Shown here piece by piece: positions 1 through 7,359 of a stretch of DNA of 13,829 nucleotides. Positions within the stretch are counted from its first letter, which is position 1, and each line of letters starts with the position of its first letter. This stretch comes from Syntrophomonadaceae bacterium (lineage in GTDB: Bacteria; Bacillota; Syntrophomonadia; Syntrophomonadales; Syntrophomonadaceae). The stretch lies in contig JAISDD010000139.1 in the NCBI GenBank assembly GCA_031265005.1, positions 1 through 13,829 on the forward strand, given 5' to 3'. The position numbers and the translations under genes were made by a program. The notes beneath the pieces are model-generated. The model made no database searches and was not told the DNA's origin. It worked only from the letters and a program-made list of their open reading frames with translations.

Positions 1-38
1 ATATTTTTATCATCATCAACCACCATTACTTTACTCAT
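1..38 (-). CDS. Response regulator, N-terminal fragment (runs off left edge)
   Basis: Only 12 complete codons are in the window. Reading the minus strand from an ATG at position 38 gives MSKVMVVDDDKN. This matches the start of a CheY-like receiver domain: a short beta strand ending in hydrophobics, then the acidic DDD cluster that holds the magnesium-binding aspartates of the phosphorylation pocket. A good ribosome binding site, AAAAGGTGA, lies just upstream. The phosphoacceptor aspartate and any output domain lie outside the window, so the subfamily (OmpR, NarL, Spo0A-like or CheY-like) cannot be told. A sensor kinase partner, if any, would lie further left. The receiver identity is well supported by the motif, but the fragment is very short. 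Confidence 0.72.
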   Translation of the reverse strand, partial: MSKVMVVDDDKN

Positions 39-120
39 AATATCACCTTTTCATTTCATGAATCATCCGGATGTTTTTACAAGCGCCTTTTTAATAAATT
101 ATAAACACTTTTTTAAACTG

Positions 121-149
121 AATATAAACCATATTTTTATGTTCAGCAA
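121..149 (-). promoter_or_regulatory. Possible sigma-A promoter for the response regulator
   Basis: On the minus strand TTGCTG (144-149) and TATATT (121-126) are separated by 17 bases, about 85 bases before the ATG at 38. The surrounding DNA is very AT-rich, so matches by chance are likely. Confidence 0.3.
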
Positions 150-210
150 AGAACTTTTGCCCATTTTCATTATAATTACCTTAAAAAAATGAAAAATCGG
201 AACTTTTTTT

Positions 211-259
211 ATAAATCGAGCGCTAGGCGTACTGTACGCCGTATAGGATCGCGATTTAT
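211..259. repeat. Nested inverted repeat after the DUF1648 gene
   Basis: The outer arms ATAAATCG (211-218) and CGATTTAT (252-259) are perfect complements. Inside them GGCGTAC (226-232) and GTACGCC (234-240) form a second perfect inverted repeat around one base. The element starts 14 bases after the stop of the DUF1648 gene and could act as a terminator or mRNA-stabilising hairpin. On the minus strand, however, the stem is followed by a run of A, not T, so it is not a classical intrinsic terminator. Confidence 0.5.
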
Positions 260-272
260 TCTAAGCATTTGT

Positions 273-737
273 TTATTTTGCTTTGAACAATTTTACGATA
301 AGCCATATCATCGAACCCAATATTATAAATAAAAACACAGGAAGAAACCAGCTTGGCAACTCTTTAAACAAAGATGAAATTATCGTTAAATACGCGAACG
401 TCGCCACCACTAATAATTTAGTCGCGCTCAGCACACTTTTTAAAATTCGATAAACGCGTTCTTTGTTTTCTTCTGTAACTGCCACACCAGTATTCCATAT
501 TCGCGGGAAACCCTCAAGAATAGTCATCAAGAAATATATAATCCACGCTATAACAGTCATAATCAGCAATTCATTTTTATTTCCCCATCTGTCTATCTCG
601 CCCATCGCATTGTAATGCCCTGGAACTTTACCAGGGATATTGTTCCAATTTACTGCCAAATATACTGTTATGCCCAATAATAATAGCAAGCAGATGATAT
701 TTATTACTATGTCAAATTTCCTGTTTTTCACTTTCAT
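273..737 (-). CDS. DUF1648-domain integral membrane protein
   Basis: A 154-residue protein with about four membrane segments (roughly residues 9-30, 57-75, 103-124 and 128-150). Between the first two is the DUF1648 signature: an N-W-N-x-I-P stretch, then HYNAMGEIDRWGNK (41-54), which resembles the P-x-H-[FY]-[GN]-x-x-G motif of SdpI/YhdP-like proteins. The family is membrane bound. Some members confer immunity to the SDP killing toxin, but most have no known role, and this one lacks the longer C-terminal SdpI domain. I chose the ATG at 737. An in-frame GTG at 746 is part of the ribosome binding site AAAGGTGA, so it is unlikely to be the start. The gene is transcribed alone towards the response regulator; no SdpR-like repressor is adjacent. 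Confidence 0.8.
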   Translation of the reverse strand: MKVKNRKFDIVINIICLLLLLGITVYLAVNWNNIPGKVPGHYNAMGEIDRWGNKNELLIMTVIAWIIYFLMTILEGFPRIWNTGVAVTEENKERVYRILKSVLSATKLLVVATFAYLTIISSLFKELPSWFLPVFLFIILGSMIWLIVKLFKAK

Positions 738-759
738 AAAGGTCACCTTTTTTTAACTT

Positions 760-788
760 ATACTATTCTATATTAAAAACGCGGACAA
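760..788 (-). promoter_or_regulatory. Probable promoter of the DUF1648 gene
   Basis: On the minus strand TTGTCC (783-788) and TAGTAT (760-765) have a 17-base spacer and lie just upstream of the ribosome binding site of the DUF1648 gene. The -35 element abuts the palindromic repeat cluster, so repeat copy A (795-817) would sit immediately upstream of the polymerase site. Confidence 0.4.
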
Positions 789-794
789 ATCTCG

Positions 795-963
795 CTTGTG
801 CCCGCCCGAAAGGGGCAGGATATGACCTTTAGGTTATATTTATCCGCGGCTAAGGAAAATACCCCTTTGGGGCACAAGATAGTATTTACTAATGTGTGCC
901 CTAAAAGGGTATCCGCTTTAAGGGAACAGATTTAATCTTGTGCCCTGTAGGGGTATTGCGGAT
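795..963. repeat. Cluster of four small palindromic repeats, two forming a large inverted repeat
   Basis: One motif, roughly CTTGTGCCC-N3-AGGGGTAT, occurs four times: 795-817 (+, diverged), 858-880 (-), 893-916 (+) and 935-957 (+). Each copy has its own small GC-rich dyad (CCC...GGG). The second and fourth copies are inverted relative to each other and pair at 20 of 23 positions (9 bp, a 3-base internal loop, then 11 bp) across a 54-base loop. Outside them ATCCGC (842-847) and GCGGAT (958-963) also pair. I see no coding potential and no clear target-site duplication. It could be a REP/MITE-like element or a tandem protein-binding region. Confidence 0.6.
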
Positions 964-1139
964 TAGTATTAGTTTCGCCTCCCGCTGTTTTGCATGATAT
1001 GTAAGATTTTTTCACGCTTGCGGAAAACAATACTGTGAGATGCGCCGCCCAAACATACCGTCAATCCCGTTCAGCGCGTAAAAACAGCCCGGTAAAGTGA
1101 TGATTTAACGGGATCTAATTTTTGGTCCTTCATAGAGCA

Positions 1140-1165
1140 TTGGAGCGCACAAACGTACGCTCCAA
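1140..1165. terminator. Hairpin downstream of pntB, possible terminator
   Basis: TTGGAGCG (1140-1147) and CGCTCCAA (1158-1165) are perfect 8-bp arms with a 10-base loop, about 40 bases past the pntB stop. A T-tract does not follow on the minus strand, so it may be a processing or stability hairpin and not a classical terminator. Confidence 0.35.
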
Positions 1166-1204
1166 CTGTTGTTCAATTATATTCAAATTTAAAAATATTA
1201 AAAC

Positions 1205-2653
1205 TTATTGCATAGCCAGCAATATTTTATCAACCGTAGCCTTCGCGTCTCCAAAACACATATAAGAATTCTCTTTATAGAATAAAGGATTCCCAACCCC
1301 GGCATAGCCAGCGTTCATAGAACGTTTAAAGATCACTACGGTATTCGCTTTCCAAACCTCCAGCACTGGCATACCCGCTATAGGACTTGAGGGGTCGTCC
1401 TGCGCCGATGGATTTACTGTGTCGTTAGCGCCGATGACCAATACCGTATCAGTTCCCGGAAAATCTTCATTGATCTCATCCATTTCCAGAACAATGTCAT
1501 ATGGTACTTTCGCTTCCGCCAGGAGAACATTCATATGTCCCGGCAAACGCCCAGCTACCGGATGTATCGCAAAACGTACATTGACGCCCTTTTCTTTCAG
1601 TCTCCTCGTAATATCCGCCACCGGATACTGCGCCTGCGCGACGGCCATTCCGTAACCAGGCACAATGACTACAGATTCAGATTGCTTTAAAGCTTCCGCT
1701 ACTTCTTCAGGGTTCATTTCCCGGTATTCCCCTTCTTCCTCGGTCGAGACAGCAGCACCTTCATTTCCGAAACCGCCCGCGATGACAGAGATGAATGAGC
1801 GGTTCATCGCTTTACACATTATATAGGACAAGATCGCGCCGGAAGAACCGACCAGTGCTCCTGTTACTATGAGAAGGTCGTTTGATAGCATAAAACCTGC
1901 GGCAGCCGTGGCCCACCCTGAATAAGAATTGAGCATTGAGATTACGACTGGCATATCCGCGCCGCCAATAGAGGACACCATGTGCAACCCTAAAACGAAC
2001 GCGATCACGGTCATAACGATTAGAAATACGAGAGAATCCGAAGCTCCTTGAGCAGAAAGGAAAAAACCCATAAGCACTACCGAAGCTACAATGGCGAGAA
2101 GGTTCCACCAGTGCTTGCCCGGCAGGGAAAGGGCGCTTGAGCTTATGATTCCCCGCAGTTTACCGAAAGCTATTATGGATCCGGTAAAGGTGACGGCTCC
2201 GATGAAGACCCCCAAAAAAACCTCTGTAAGCTCTAAAGTCACAGAGCCTCCGTGTACCGCCGCTTCCAGCGACGTCTTGAAAAAACTGTTGTAACCTACA
2301 AGAACCGCCGCCAATCCTACGAAGCTATGCAGACAGGCAACTAATTCCGGCATACCAGTCATTTCCACTTTCAACGCCAGACGAACGCCGATAAGTCCTC
2401 CGACAACCATCGCGACCAAAATATAACCAAAAATTCTAAGGTTCTCGGTTTCGAGAAAATATCCGGCATATTCAGTCGCAGAGCCTTTAATAACGCCCGC
2501 GCTCACCAGTGTCGCCAGTAAAGCAATGATCATGCCGACGATACCAAAAATATTTCCTTTTTTCGCGCTCTCCTGCTTTGACAAACCGGCCAAACTAAGA
2601 ATAAATAAGAGCGCCGCGACAATATATGCTACTGTTATCAGTCCATGAAACAT
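1205..2653 (-). CDS. pntB: NAD(P) transhydrogenase, subunit beta
   Basis: The 482-residue beta subunit of the membrane-bound proton-translocating transhydrogenase, which uses the proton gradient to drive hydride transfer from NADH to NADP+. Residues 1-290 are the membrane domain with repeated hydrophobic helices. His109 (in [10 protein letters not shown]), Asp233 (GADMPVV) and Asn242 (MLNSYSGWA) align with the E. coli proton-channel residues His91, Asp213 and Asn222. Residues about 325-480 are the NADP-binding domain [15 protein letters not shown] (331-342), [14 protein letters not shown] (362-375), [10 protein letters not shown] (408-417) and [14 protein letters not shown] (443-456). It starts 13 bases after pntA, behind the strong site AAGGAGG, so the two form an operon. 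The length is close to the family norm. The sequence is strikingly E. coli-like across the dII-dIII junction. Confidence 0.97.
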   Translation of the reverse strand: MFHGLITVAYIVAALLFILSLAGLSKQESAKKGNIFGIVGMIIALLATLVSAGVIKGSATEYAGYFLETENLRIFGYILVAMVVGGLIGVRLALKVEMTGMPELVACLHSFVGLAAVLVGYNSFFKTSLEAAVHGGSVTLELTEVFLGVFIGAVTFTGSIIAFGKLRGIISSSALSLPGKHWWNLLAIVASVVLMGFFLSAQGASDSLVFLIVMTVIAFVLGLHMVSSIGGADMPVVISMLNSYSGWATAAAGFMLSNDLLIVTGALVGSSGAILSYIMCKAMNRSFISVIAGGFGNEGAAVSTEEEGEYREMNPEEVAEALKQSESVVIVPGYGMAVAQAQYPVADITRRLKEKGVNVRFAIHPVAGRLPGHMNVLLAEAKVPYDIVLEMDEINEDFPGTDTVLVIGANDTVNPSAQDDPSSPIAGMPVLEVWKANTVVIFKRSMNAGYAGVGNPLFYKENSYMCFGDAKATVDKILLAMQ

Positions 2654-2666
2654 TGAACTTTCCTCC

Positions 2667-4205
2667 TTATTCCTTACTGAACATCTTCAGCATTCGCTGG
2701 GTTACTGTAAACCCGCCGACAACATTGATGGTCGCGATCAATATCCCGATAAAGGACAATATCGCTACGACCGGATATGTGGAACCAATCTGCAGCAACG
2801 CGCCCACCACGATGATACCGGAAATGGCGTTGGTTACTGACATAAGGGGCGTATGCAACGCATAGGTCACATTCCATACGACATAGTAACCCACTACGCA
2901 AGCCAATATAAAAACAGTAAAGTGCGATAAAAACTCACTGGGGGAAAACATTCCCATCAGGAATAACAGTATGACACCAGCCACGGCCAATACCCCTTTG
3001 AGCCCGCCTGTACTTTTCTTTTCACTGGACGCCGCGGCTACTTTCGCTTCTTCTTTTTTTGCCGGAGCGGCGGACACACTGATGTCGGGAGGCGGGAAAG
3101 TTACCGCTCCATCATGTATAACGCTCATGTTGCGCAACACTACATCCTCAAAATCAATATTTATATTTCCGTCTTTCTCCTTGGAAAGCAGTTTAGCCAA
3201 GTTCACTAGGTTCGTCGCATACATTTCTGACGATTGAGCCGGCAGGCGACCCGCCAGGTCAGTATAACCAATTATTTTTACTCCCGAAGCGGTTATAGTC
3301 TCCTCACCAGGAACTGTATATTCGCAGTTTCCGCCTGTGGACGCCGCCATATCTACGATGACAGAACCCGGTTTCATGCTGTCCACCATCTCTTTGGTGA
3401 TCAGCCTGGGCGCAGGTTTTCCCGGAATTAAAGCGGTCGTAACTATGATATCTACTTCTTTTGATTGTGCGGCAAAAAGAGCCATTTCAGCCTTTAAGAA
3501 CTCATCCGACATAACTTTGGCATAGCCGCCGGAAGTAGAACCGTCTTCTTCGCCTTCAAAGTCCAGTTTAAGAAATTCCCCGCCCATGGATTCAATCTGC
3601 TCCGCCACTTCCAGGCGGGTATCAAACGCGCGGACGATAGCGCCTAAGGAGCGCGCGGCGCCGATAGCGGCCAATCCGGCAACCCCCGCGCCGATAACCA
3701 AAACCTTCGCAGGCGGTACTTTACCCGCCGCGGTGATCTGCCCGGTAAAAAAGCGTCCGAAACTGTGAGCCGCTTCTACAACGGCCCGATAGCCGCCGAT
3801 ATTAGCCATGGAGGATAGAGCATCAAGAGACTGGGCGCGCGAAATACGCGGCACCATATCCATCGCCAAAATGTTGATTTTCTTACCGGAAAGTTTATCG
3901 ACTAAATCCGGGTTCAGCGCCGGATACAGAAAACTCACCAAAGTCGCGCCTTCTTTAAGTTTTGCTATTTCTTCCTCATTAGGAGCATTCAATTTGTAAA
4001 TAAGAGCGCAATTCCAAATTACATCGCTGGCAGCAACGTCGGCGCCCGCCTCGCGATATGCCTCATCTGTAAAGCTTGATTTTTCTCCCGCTCCAGATTC
4101 TACCACAACTTCAAAACCAAGTTTCTTTAACTGTTTTACAGTATTAGGAGTTGCGGCAACACGTTTTTCATCGGCAATACTCTCTTTAGGGATACCTATT
4201 ATCAT
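2667..4205 (-). CDS. pntA: NAD(P) transhydrogenase, subunit alpha (fused type)
   Basis: A 512-residue alpha subunit carrying both the soluble NAD(H)-binding domain I and the small membrane segment, as in the single-chain E. coli PntA; many bacteria split this into two genes. Residues 1-140 resemble alanine dehydrogenase. The RQD loop that contacts NAD is present as Arg120, Gln125 and Asp128 in [18 protein letters not shown]. The Rossmann turn is [15 protein letters not shown] (170-184) with the NAD-ribose acidic residue in AFDTR (193-197). ALIPGKPAP (258-266) and [14 protein letters not shown] (313-326) are also family hallmarks. A charged Ala/Lys linker (about 378-400) leads to membrane helices at about 403-420, 427-450, 455-474 and 478-498. 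The ATG at 4205 follows AAGGAG. It is the first gene of the pntAB operon. Confidence 0.97.
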   Translation of the reverse strand: MIIGIPKESIADEKRVAATPNTVKQLKKLGFEVVVESGAGEKSSFTDEAYREAGADVAASDVIWNCALIYKLNAPNEEEIAKLKEGATLVSFLYPALNPDLVDKLSGKKINILAMDMVPRISRAQSLDALSSMANIGGYRAVVEAAHSFGRFFTGQITAAGKVPPAKVLVIGAGVAGLAAIGAARSLGAIVRAFDTRLEVAEQIESMGGEFLKLDFEGEEDGSTSGGYAKVMSDEFLKAEMALFAAQSKEVDIIVTTALIPGKPAPRLITKEMVDSMKPGSVIVDMAASTGGNCEYTVPGEETITASGVKIIGYTDLAGRLPAQSSEMYATNLVNLAKLLSKEKDGNINIDFEDVVLRNMSVIHDGAVTFPPPDISVSAAPAKKEEAKVAAASSEKKSTGGLKGVLAVAGVILLFLMGMFSPSEFLSHFTVFILACVVGYYVVWNVTYALHTPLMSVTNAISGIIVVGALLQIGSTYPVVAILSFIGILIATINVVGGFTVTQRMLKMFSKE

Positions 4206-4541
4206 TTATTTACTCCTTTCTTACCACTGCCCCAGGCAGTTTTATACGCGCGCCGCGTACAATAAAAGCACAGTAAACTTCTCCAAGGACTGTACAAGCC
4301 GGAGCAATGTTAAAGTCCCTGTATGATTACTATCTTCATTTTAAGCCGGCGCCCACGCTGATTCTGCGAGATTATTCTTTTTCTCGGGTTTCAGGCCCCG
4401 TTGCTAACGCAACCGCCTATTTTCCCCCAGCAATGTTTTCGCATTTTTTCACGATAACCCCGTTAGTCTCTATAGTTCTTTTTGTATCACTTACCGTCTC
4501 ATTCTTCGGCTTCCGTCCCCAGGTTAGGATTGTCCCATTCA
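4206..4541. other. 336-base region between ahpC and pntA
   Basis: This region lies downstream of ahpC and upstream of pntA on the same strand. It contains two tandem hairpins next to the pntA ribosome binding site and a small hairpin, GTTGC-TAAC-GCAAC (4400-4413). Near 4480-4530 the minus strand carries GGGGACGG and AATGAGAC fragments, reminiscent of degenerate REP-type repeats. I could not pick a convincing promoter for pntA here, so pntAB may also be reached by read-through from ahpC. Confidence 0.5.
4226..4259 (-). promoter_or_regulatory. Two tandem hairpins in the pntA leader
   Basis: ACTGCC (4226-4231) pairs with GGCAGT (4235-4240), and TACGCG (4245-4250) pairs with CGCGTA (4254-4259). 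Both are perfect 6-bp stems with 3-base loops, four bases apart. The first lies about five bases upstream of the pntA Shine-Dalgarno AAGGAG, so in the mRNA the pair would sit directly before the ribosome entry site. They may stabilise the message or tune initiation. Confidence 0.45.
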
Positions 4542-5105
4542 TTAAAGCGCCCCTACCAAGTCAAGACTTGGTTTGAGCGTCTCCGCACCCGGCTGCCATC
4601 TAGCGGGGCATACCTGGTCGCCATGCTCCGCAACAAATTGTGAGGCTTTCACCCTGCGAAGCAATTCTTCTGAGTTGCGCCCTACGTTGCTTGCCGTAAC
4701 TTCGTAAGCGACGATCTTTCCCGCTGGGTTGACGATAAAGCTGCCCCGCTCCGCCAATCCGCCATCTTCAATCAGGACATCAAAACCCTTTGCCAGCTTC
4801 CCTGTGGGATCCGCCAACATTGGGTATTTTATATTTTTGACAGTATCCGACGCATCATGCCACGCTTTGTGAACAAAATGCGTATCGCAGGAAACGGAAT
4901 AAATTTCACATCCGCTCTCCTGGAATTGGTCATAAATACCTGCCAGATCCGCAAGTTCCGTAGGACAAACAAACGTGAAATCTGCCGGGTAAAAGAAAAA
5001 TACTGACCATTTCCCTAAAATATCTTTTTTTGAAACTTCCTTAAAGGCGCCATTTGCATACGCCTGTACGGTAAAATCAACGACTTCTTTGTTAATCAGC
5101 GACAT
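4542..5105 (-). CDS. ahpC: Peroxiredoxin AhpC (alkyl hydroperoxide reductase subunit C)
   Basis: A 187-residue typical 2-Cys peroxiredoxin of the AhpC/Prx1 class, a cytoplasmic enzyme that reduces hydrogen peroxide, organic hydroperoxides and peroxynitrite. The peroxidatic site is PADFTFVCPTE (40-50) with Cys47, the supporting Thr44 and Pro40, and the conserved Arg120 in ERGSFIVNP. The resolving Cys166 is in QVCPARWQPG, as in bacterial AhpC that forms intersubunit disulfides. The length equals that of the enterobacterial enzyme. The ATG at 5105 follows the strong ribosome binding site GGGAGGTGA. No ahpF, thioredoxin or thioredoxin reductase gene is adjacent, so the reductant must be encoded elsewhere. 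It has its own promoter with a dyad at the start site, which suggests dedicated regulation. Confidence 0.97.
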   Translation of the reverse strand: MSLINKEVVDFTVQAYANGAFKEVSKKDILGKWSVFFFYPADFTFVCPTELADLAGIYDQFQESGCEIYSVSCDTHFVHKAWHDASDTVKNIKYPMLADPTGKLAKGFDVLIEDGGLAERGSFIVNPAGKIVAYEVTASNVGRNSEELLRRVKASQFVAEHGDQVCPARWQPGAETLKPSLDLVGAL

Positions 5106-5150
5106 ATTGATTCACCTCCCATGCACTCCCAAAAGTATATTTTTCCTCTA

Positions 5151-5170
5151 TAGTTAGCTTGCGATAACTA
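5151..5170. promoter_or_regulatory. Dyad at the ahpC transcription start, possible operator
   Basis: TAGTTA (5151-5156) and TAACTA (5165-5170) are perfect inverted arms around eight bases. The arm nearer the promoter covers the predicted +1, about seven bases after the -10 element. The arrangement would suit a repressor or peroxide sensor, but it does not match the PerR 7-1-7 box (TTATAAT-N-ATTATAA), so the regulator is unknown. A 5' mRNA hairpin is the alternative. Confidence 0.4.
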
Positions 5171-5175
5171 CAGCA

Positions 5176-5204
5176 ATCATACTATATAGGCCTTGTGCTG
5201 TCAA
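5176..5204 (-). promoter_or_regulatory. Strong sigma-A promoter of ahpC
   Basis: On the minus strand a perfect -35 TTGACA (5199-5204), a 17-base spacer and the -10 TATGAT (5176-5181) lie about 70 bases upstream of the ahpC start codon. This is the best match to the vegetative consensus in the window. Confidence 0.8.
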
Positions 5205-5567
5205 TACATAAAGTTGAACAATAGTGTGAAAATTGGGGCATTTCAGAGAAATATGCATTTATAACGCCGTCTCTCTCTTTCTTTTCAGCAAAGATGGCAC
5301 ATTATTTGCAATAAAAGTTTTAGCGGTAAATATTTCGCTTCTGCTGCACAGGCGGGATAAATTCCCTTAAAGTTTTACCTGATTCCGCTTGGGTATGCCG
5401 TGTAACATTCCGTTTACAGGCAACGTCCGCGTGGGTCGTGTAAATACTTTTGAAAACTCAGGCGTAAAGGCTGGATTGATACCTGCACGCGCATAAAGCG
5501 CCTGAGCCATACGTACCTCGATGAAAGCGCCGTCCGTCTTTGTATAGAACGCGCATAACAAAAACGC

Positions 5568-7259
5568 CTACTTAAGAATATAGAAATTGTTTCCGTCAAT
5601 GAGGAGCTTATCGGCCTCGGGGCCATATTGGTACACTATATTGCCTTCTCGCGAAATCAGAAACGCGGAATATGGGTTGACGTCTGTCAACTGAAAAGAA
5701 CACCACAGGTATTGGTCCTCTACCGCGAAACAATCATATCGTATAAATTCTTTTCCGGTCAAGTTGTCGCGGGCTGACATTGTGTGTAAAGCCTTAGCTC
5801 CGGGATTTACCGAAACGCCGTCAGAAAAACGGAAAATACCATCATCCTCAGACGACACATAATAGACATCATCTCCAAAAAGCACGAAAGTCTTTACGGA
5901 AGTGTCCAAAAGCGTCTTCACGCTGCCGCCGTCAAGATCCATAGTACTCAACTGTTTCTTTTCATTCATAAAGTATATACTTCCGTCGCGTATGTAAAAC
6001 TTGTCGGCCGCCGCTTGGTTCAGAACCGTATTTTCTCCTGTGTCCACATTCACGCGGCATATTTTGGAAGAACTCTGTGAAAATTCAGCCCTGTCGGCGC
6101 CAAGCAAGTAAAGATATCTTCCCATGTAGTATAGGTCTGCTTCATAGGCTTGCTTACGAGTAATAGAAAGGTAATTGCCATCATAAGACACGACATTGCC
6201 GTAGCAGAAATTCGGATCGCCTATTTTTCGGAATTCAGCGTCATCCACGGTTTTGACGGTTAAATTATCGAGAGGGGCTCCGGCAACAATCGAAGCGCCT
6301 ATTCGTACGGAAATCCCATCGATTTCAGTAACAAATTGATCAACCCTGGTCAAGGATCCGTCATCCTCGACGCAGTACAGCAGATCCGTACCCATCGTGG
6401 GGCTTCCGACAGGCATGTACAGGAAAGTTTTATCTTCAAATTTATGTCCTTTCAGGGTTCCGTGCCAGTCGCCGATTTCCGCCTCGCGCAGAACAATTAC
6501 AGGGTTTGAGGGATTTGACACGGGGGCGCGCAGCACGTTCTTGCCGTCCGCGTAGAAAAAGAAACCGTTCGCCGTGACCGCGCTGAGCCCTACCCTGCCA
6601 GGCAGCGTTACTTCGCTGATATTTACAGCGGGCGCATAGGCGGCCTGCGGATCCTTTTTCGTCGTGTCAATATGGAGTCCGCTGCGGTCATAGAAATAAT
6701 TCCAGCCGAACTCATCGGCGGCAAAGCGCCAAGTCAAAGGGAAATAAGTAACGTTACGAAACAAAAGTAACGGATACTCTTCCTGTCCGTTGTCGATCGT
6801 TTTCCCATTCACACTAACCGGAAAAGCCGTTATCAAGGCTGTCTGCCTATTAGCGCTCACGCCCGGCAAAGATCCGGCATAGTACCCTCCAGTCACGTTG
6901 CTTTTTTTTATTTTCAGTCCCGCAGCAGCATCCCATTCAGTTTCAAGTCCTAAAAAACGGCAATCATGCCAAGTCATAGGAAAATACACTATGTCTTTAT
7001 AGGTTATCAGCGGATATTCCCTGCCCTCGTTGTCCACGGCTACCCCATTCAAAAACACAGGCACTTGAGCCACAGTGACGGACACCGAAGCGGCATAGGC
7101 TGGAGGGGCCGGTACTGCTGCCAGCAGAGCAAAAGCCGCAAAGAAGGCAAGGAGCGCTAAAATCTTTTTCCAAAGAGCTTCTATCACGCCGTTTTCTTTT
7201 ATGCCTAGTAAATATAAGCGCGATTTGTAATTTTGCTGATTGATTTCTCCGATACGCAC
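5568..7259 (-). CDS. Secreted protein with two stalk (copper amine oxidase N-like) repeats and a DUF5050-like beta-propeller
   Basis: A 563-residue exported protein. A basic segment and a hydrophobic core (about residues 27-50) end in the signal-peptidase-like site AYA-A near 56. Two related modules follow, at about 66-117 and 147-197. Each has F-L/V-x-N-G near its start, then EYPL, a Y-F-P-[ML]-T-W core and a terminal G-L-x-I. This is the stalk-domain pattern called copper amine oxidase N-like, and it does not imply enzyme activity. Residues about 220-563 carry repeated strands of the type 'xxYYVSSEDDGIFRF' and 'SIYFMNEKKQLSTMDLDG', like DUF5050 propellers. The GTG at 7259 follows AGAGGTGA; a GTG at 7187 would give a shorter N-region but lacks a ribosome binding site. 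The gene begins 100 bases after the antitoxin gene. Its ligand is unknown; a cell-surface role is inferred. Confidence 0.8.
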   Translation of the reverse strand: MRIGEINQQNYKSRLYLLGIKENGVIEALWKKILALLAFFAAFALLAAVPAPPAYAASVSVTVAQVPVFLNGVAVDNEGREYPLITYKDIVYFPMTWHDCRFLGLETEWDAAAGLKIKKSNVTGGYYAGSLPGVSANRQTALITAFPVSVNGKTIDNGQEEYPLLLFRNVTYFPLTWRFAADEFGWNYFYDRSGLHIDTTKKDPQAAYAPAVNISEVTLPGRVGLSAVTANGFFFYADGKNVLRAPVSNPSNPVIVLREAEIGDWHGTLKGHKFEDKTFLYMPVGSPTMGTDLLYCVEDDGSLTRVDQFVTEIDGISVRIGASIVAGAPLDNLTVKTVDDAEFRKIGDPNFCYGNVVSYDGNYLSITRKQAYEADLYYMGRYLYLLGADRAEFSQSSSKICRVNVDTGENTVLNQAAADKFYIRDGSIYFMNEKKQLSTMDLDGGSVKTLLDTSVKTFVLFGDDVYYVSSEDDGIFRFSDGVSVNPGAKALHTMSARDNLTGKEFIRYDCFAVEDQYLWCSFQLTDVNPYSAFLISREGNIVYQYGPEADKLLIDGNNFYILK

Positions 7260-7359
7260 AATCTATCACCTCTCGTCAAATTCATATGTTTATAAACTAT
7301 TACATCTCATACTCGCTTTTATCCTCGCCTTACTTGTTATATTCTTCCATCACCCTCAG

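Larger units (their letters stand above)
747..1204. other. 458-base intergenic region between the DUF1648 gene and pntB
   Basis: This stretch holds the promoter of the DUF1648 gene, the palindromic repeat cluster, and near the pntB end an 8-bp inverted repeat. From about 965 to 1135 I see no recognisable gene, RNA family or repeat. Minus-strand frames there are broken by stops. Confidence 0.6.
5106..5567. other. 462-base region upstream of ahpC
   Basis: The 100 bases next to ahpC hold its promoter and a dyad. From about 5211 to 5567 I see no gene I can support. A 64-codon minus-strand frame at 5367-5561 begins with TTG, has no ribosome binding site and resembles no family I know. It could be the remnant of a gene between ahpC and the beta-propeller gene. 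Confidence 0.5.

Noticed and set aside
738..746. Upstream GTG start for the DUF1648 gene
   Set aside because: The GTG is part of the Shine-Dalgarno sequence AAAGGTGA that serves the ATG at 737.
795..963. CRISPR array
   Set aside because: The four repeat units vary in sequence and orientation, with irregular spacing and no nearby cas gene.
4307..4576. 89-codon plus-strand frame between pntA and ahpC
   Set aside because: It overlaps the conserved 3' end of ahpC on the other strand, has no ribosome binding site and shows no domain; likely chance.
5367..5561. 64-codon minus-strand frame downstream of the propeller gene
   Set aside because: It starts with TTG, has no ribosome binding site and resembles no family I recognise. 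It could be a gene remnant, but the sequence does not support a functional gene.
7260..7359. Toxin gene after the antitoxin
   Set aside because: Only the residual LRVMEEYNK codons and a short untranslated stretch fit in this 100-base gap; no RelE, YafQ or other toxin can be read on either strand.
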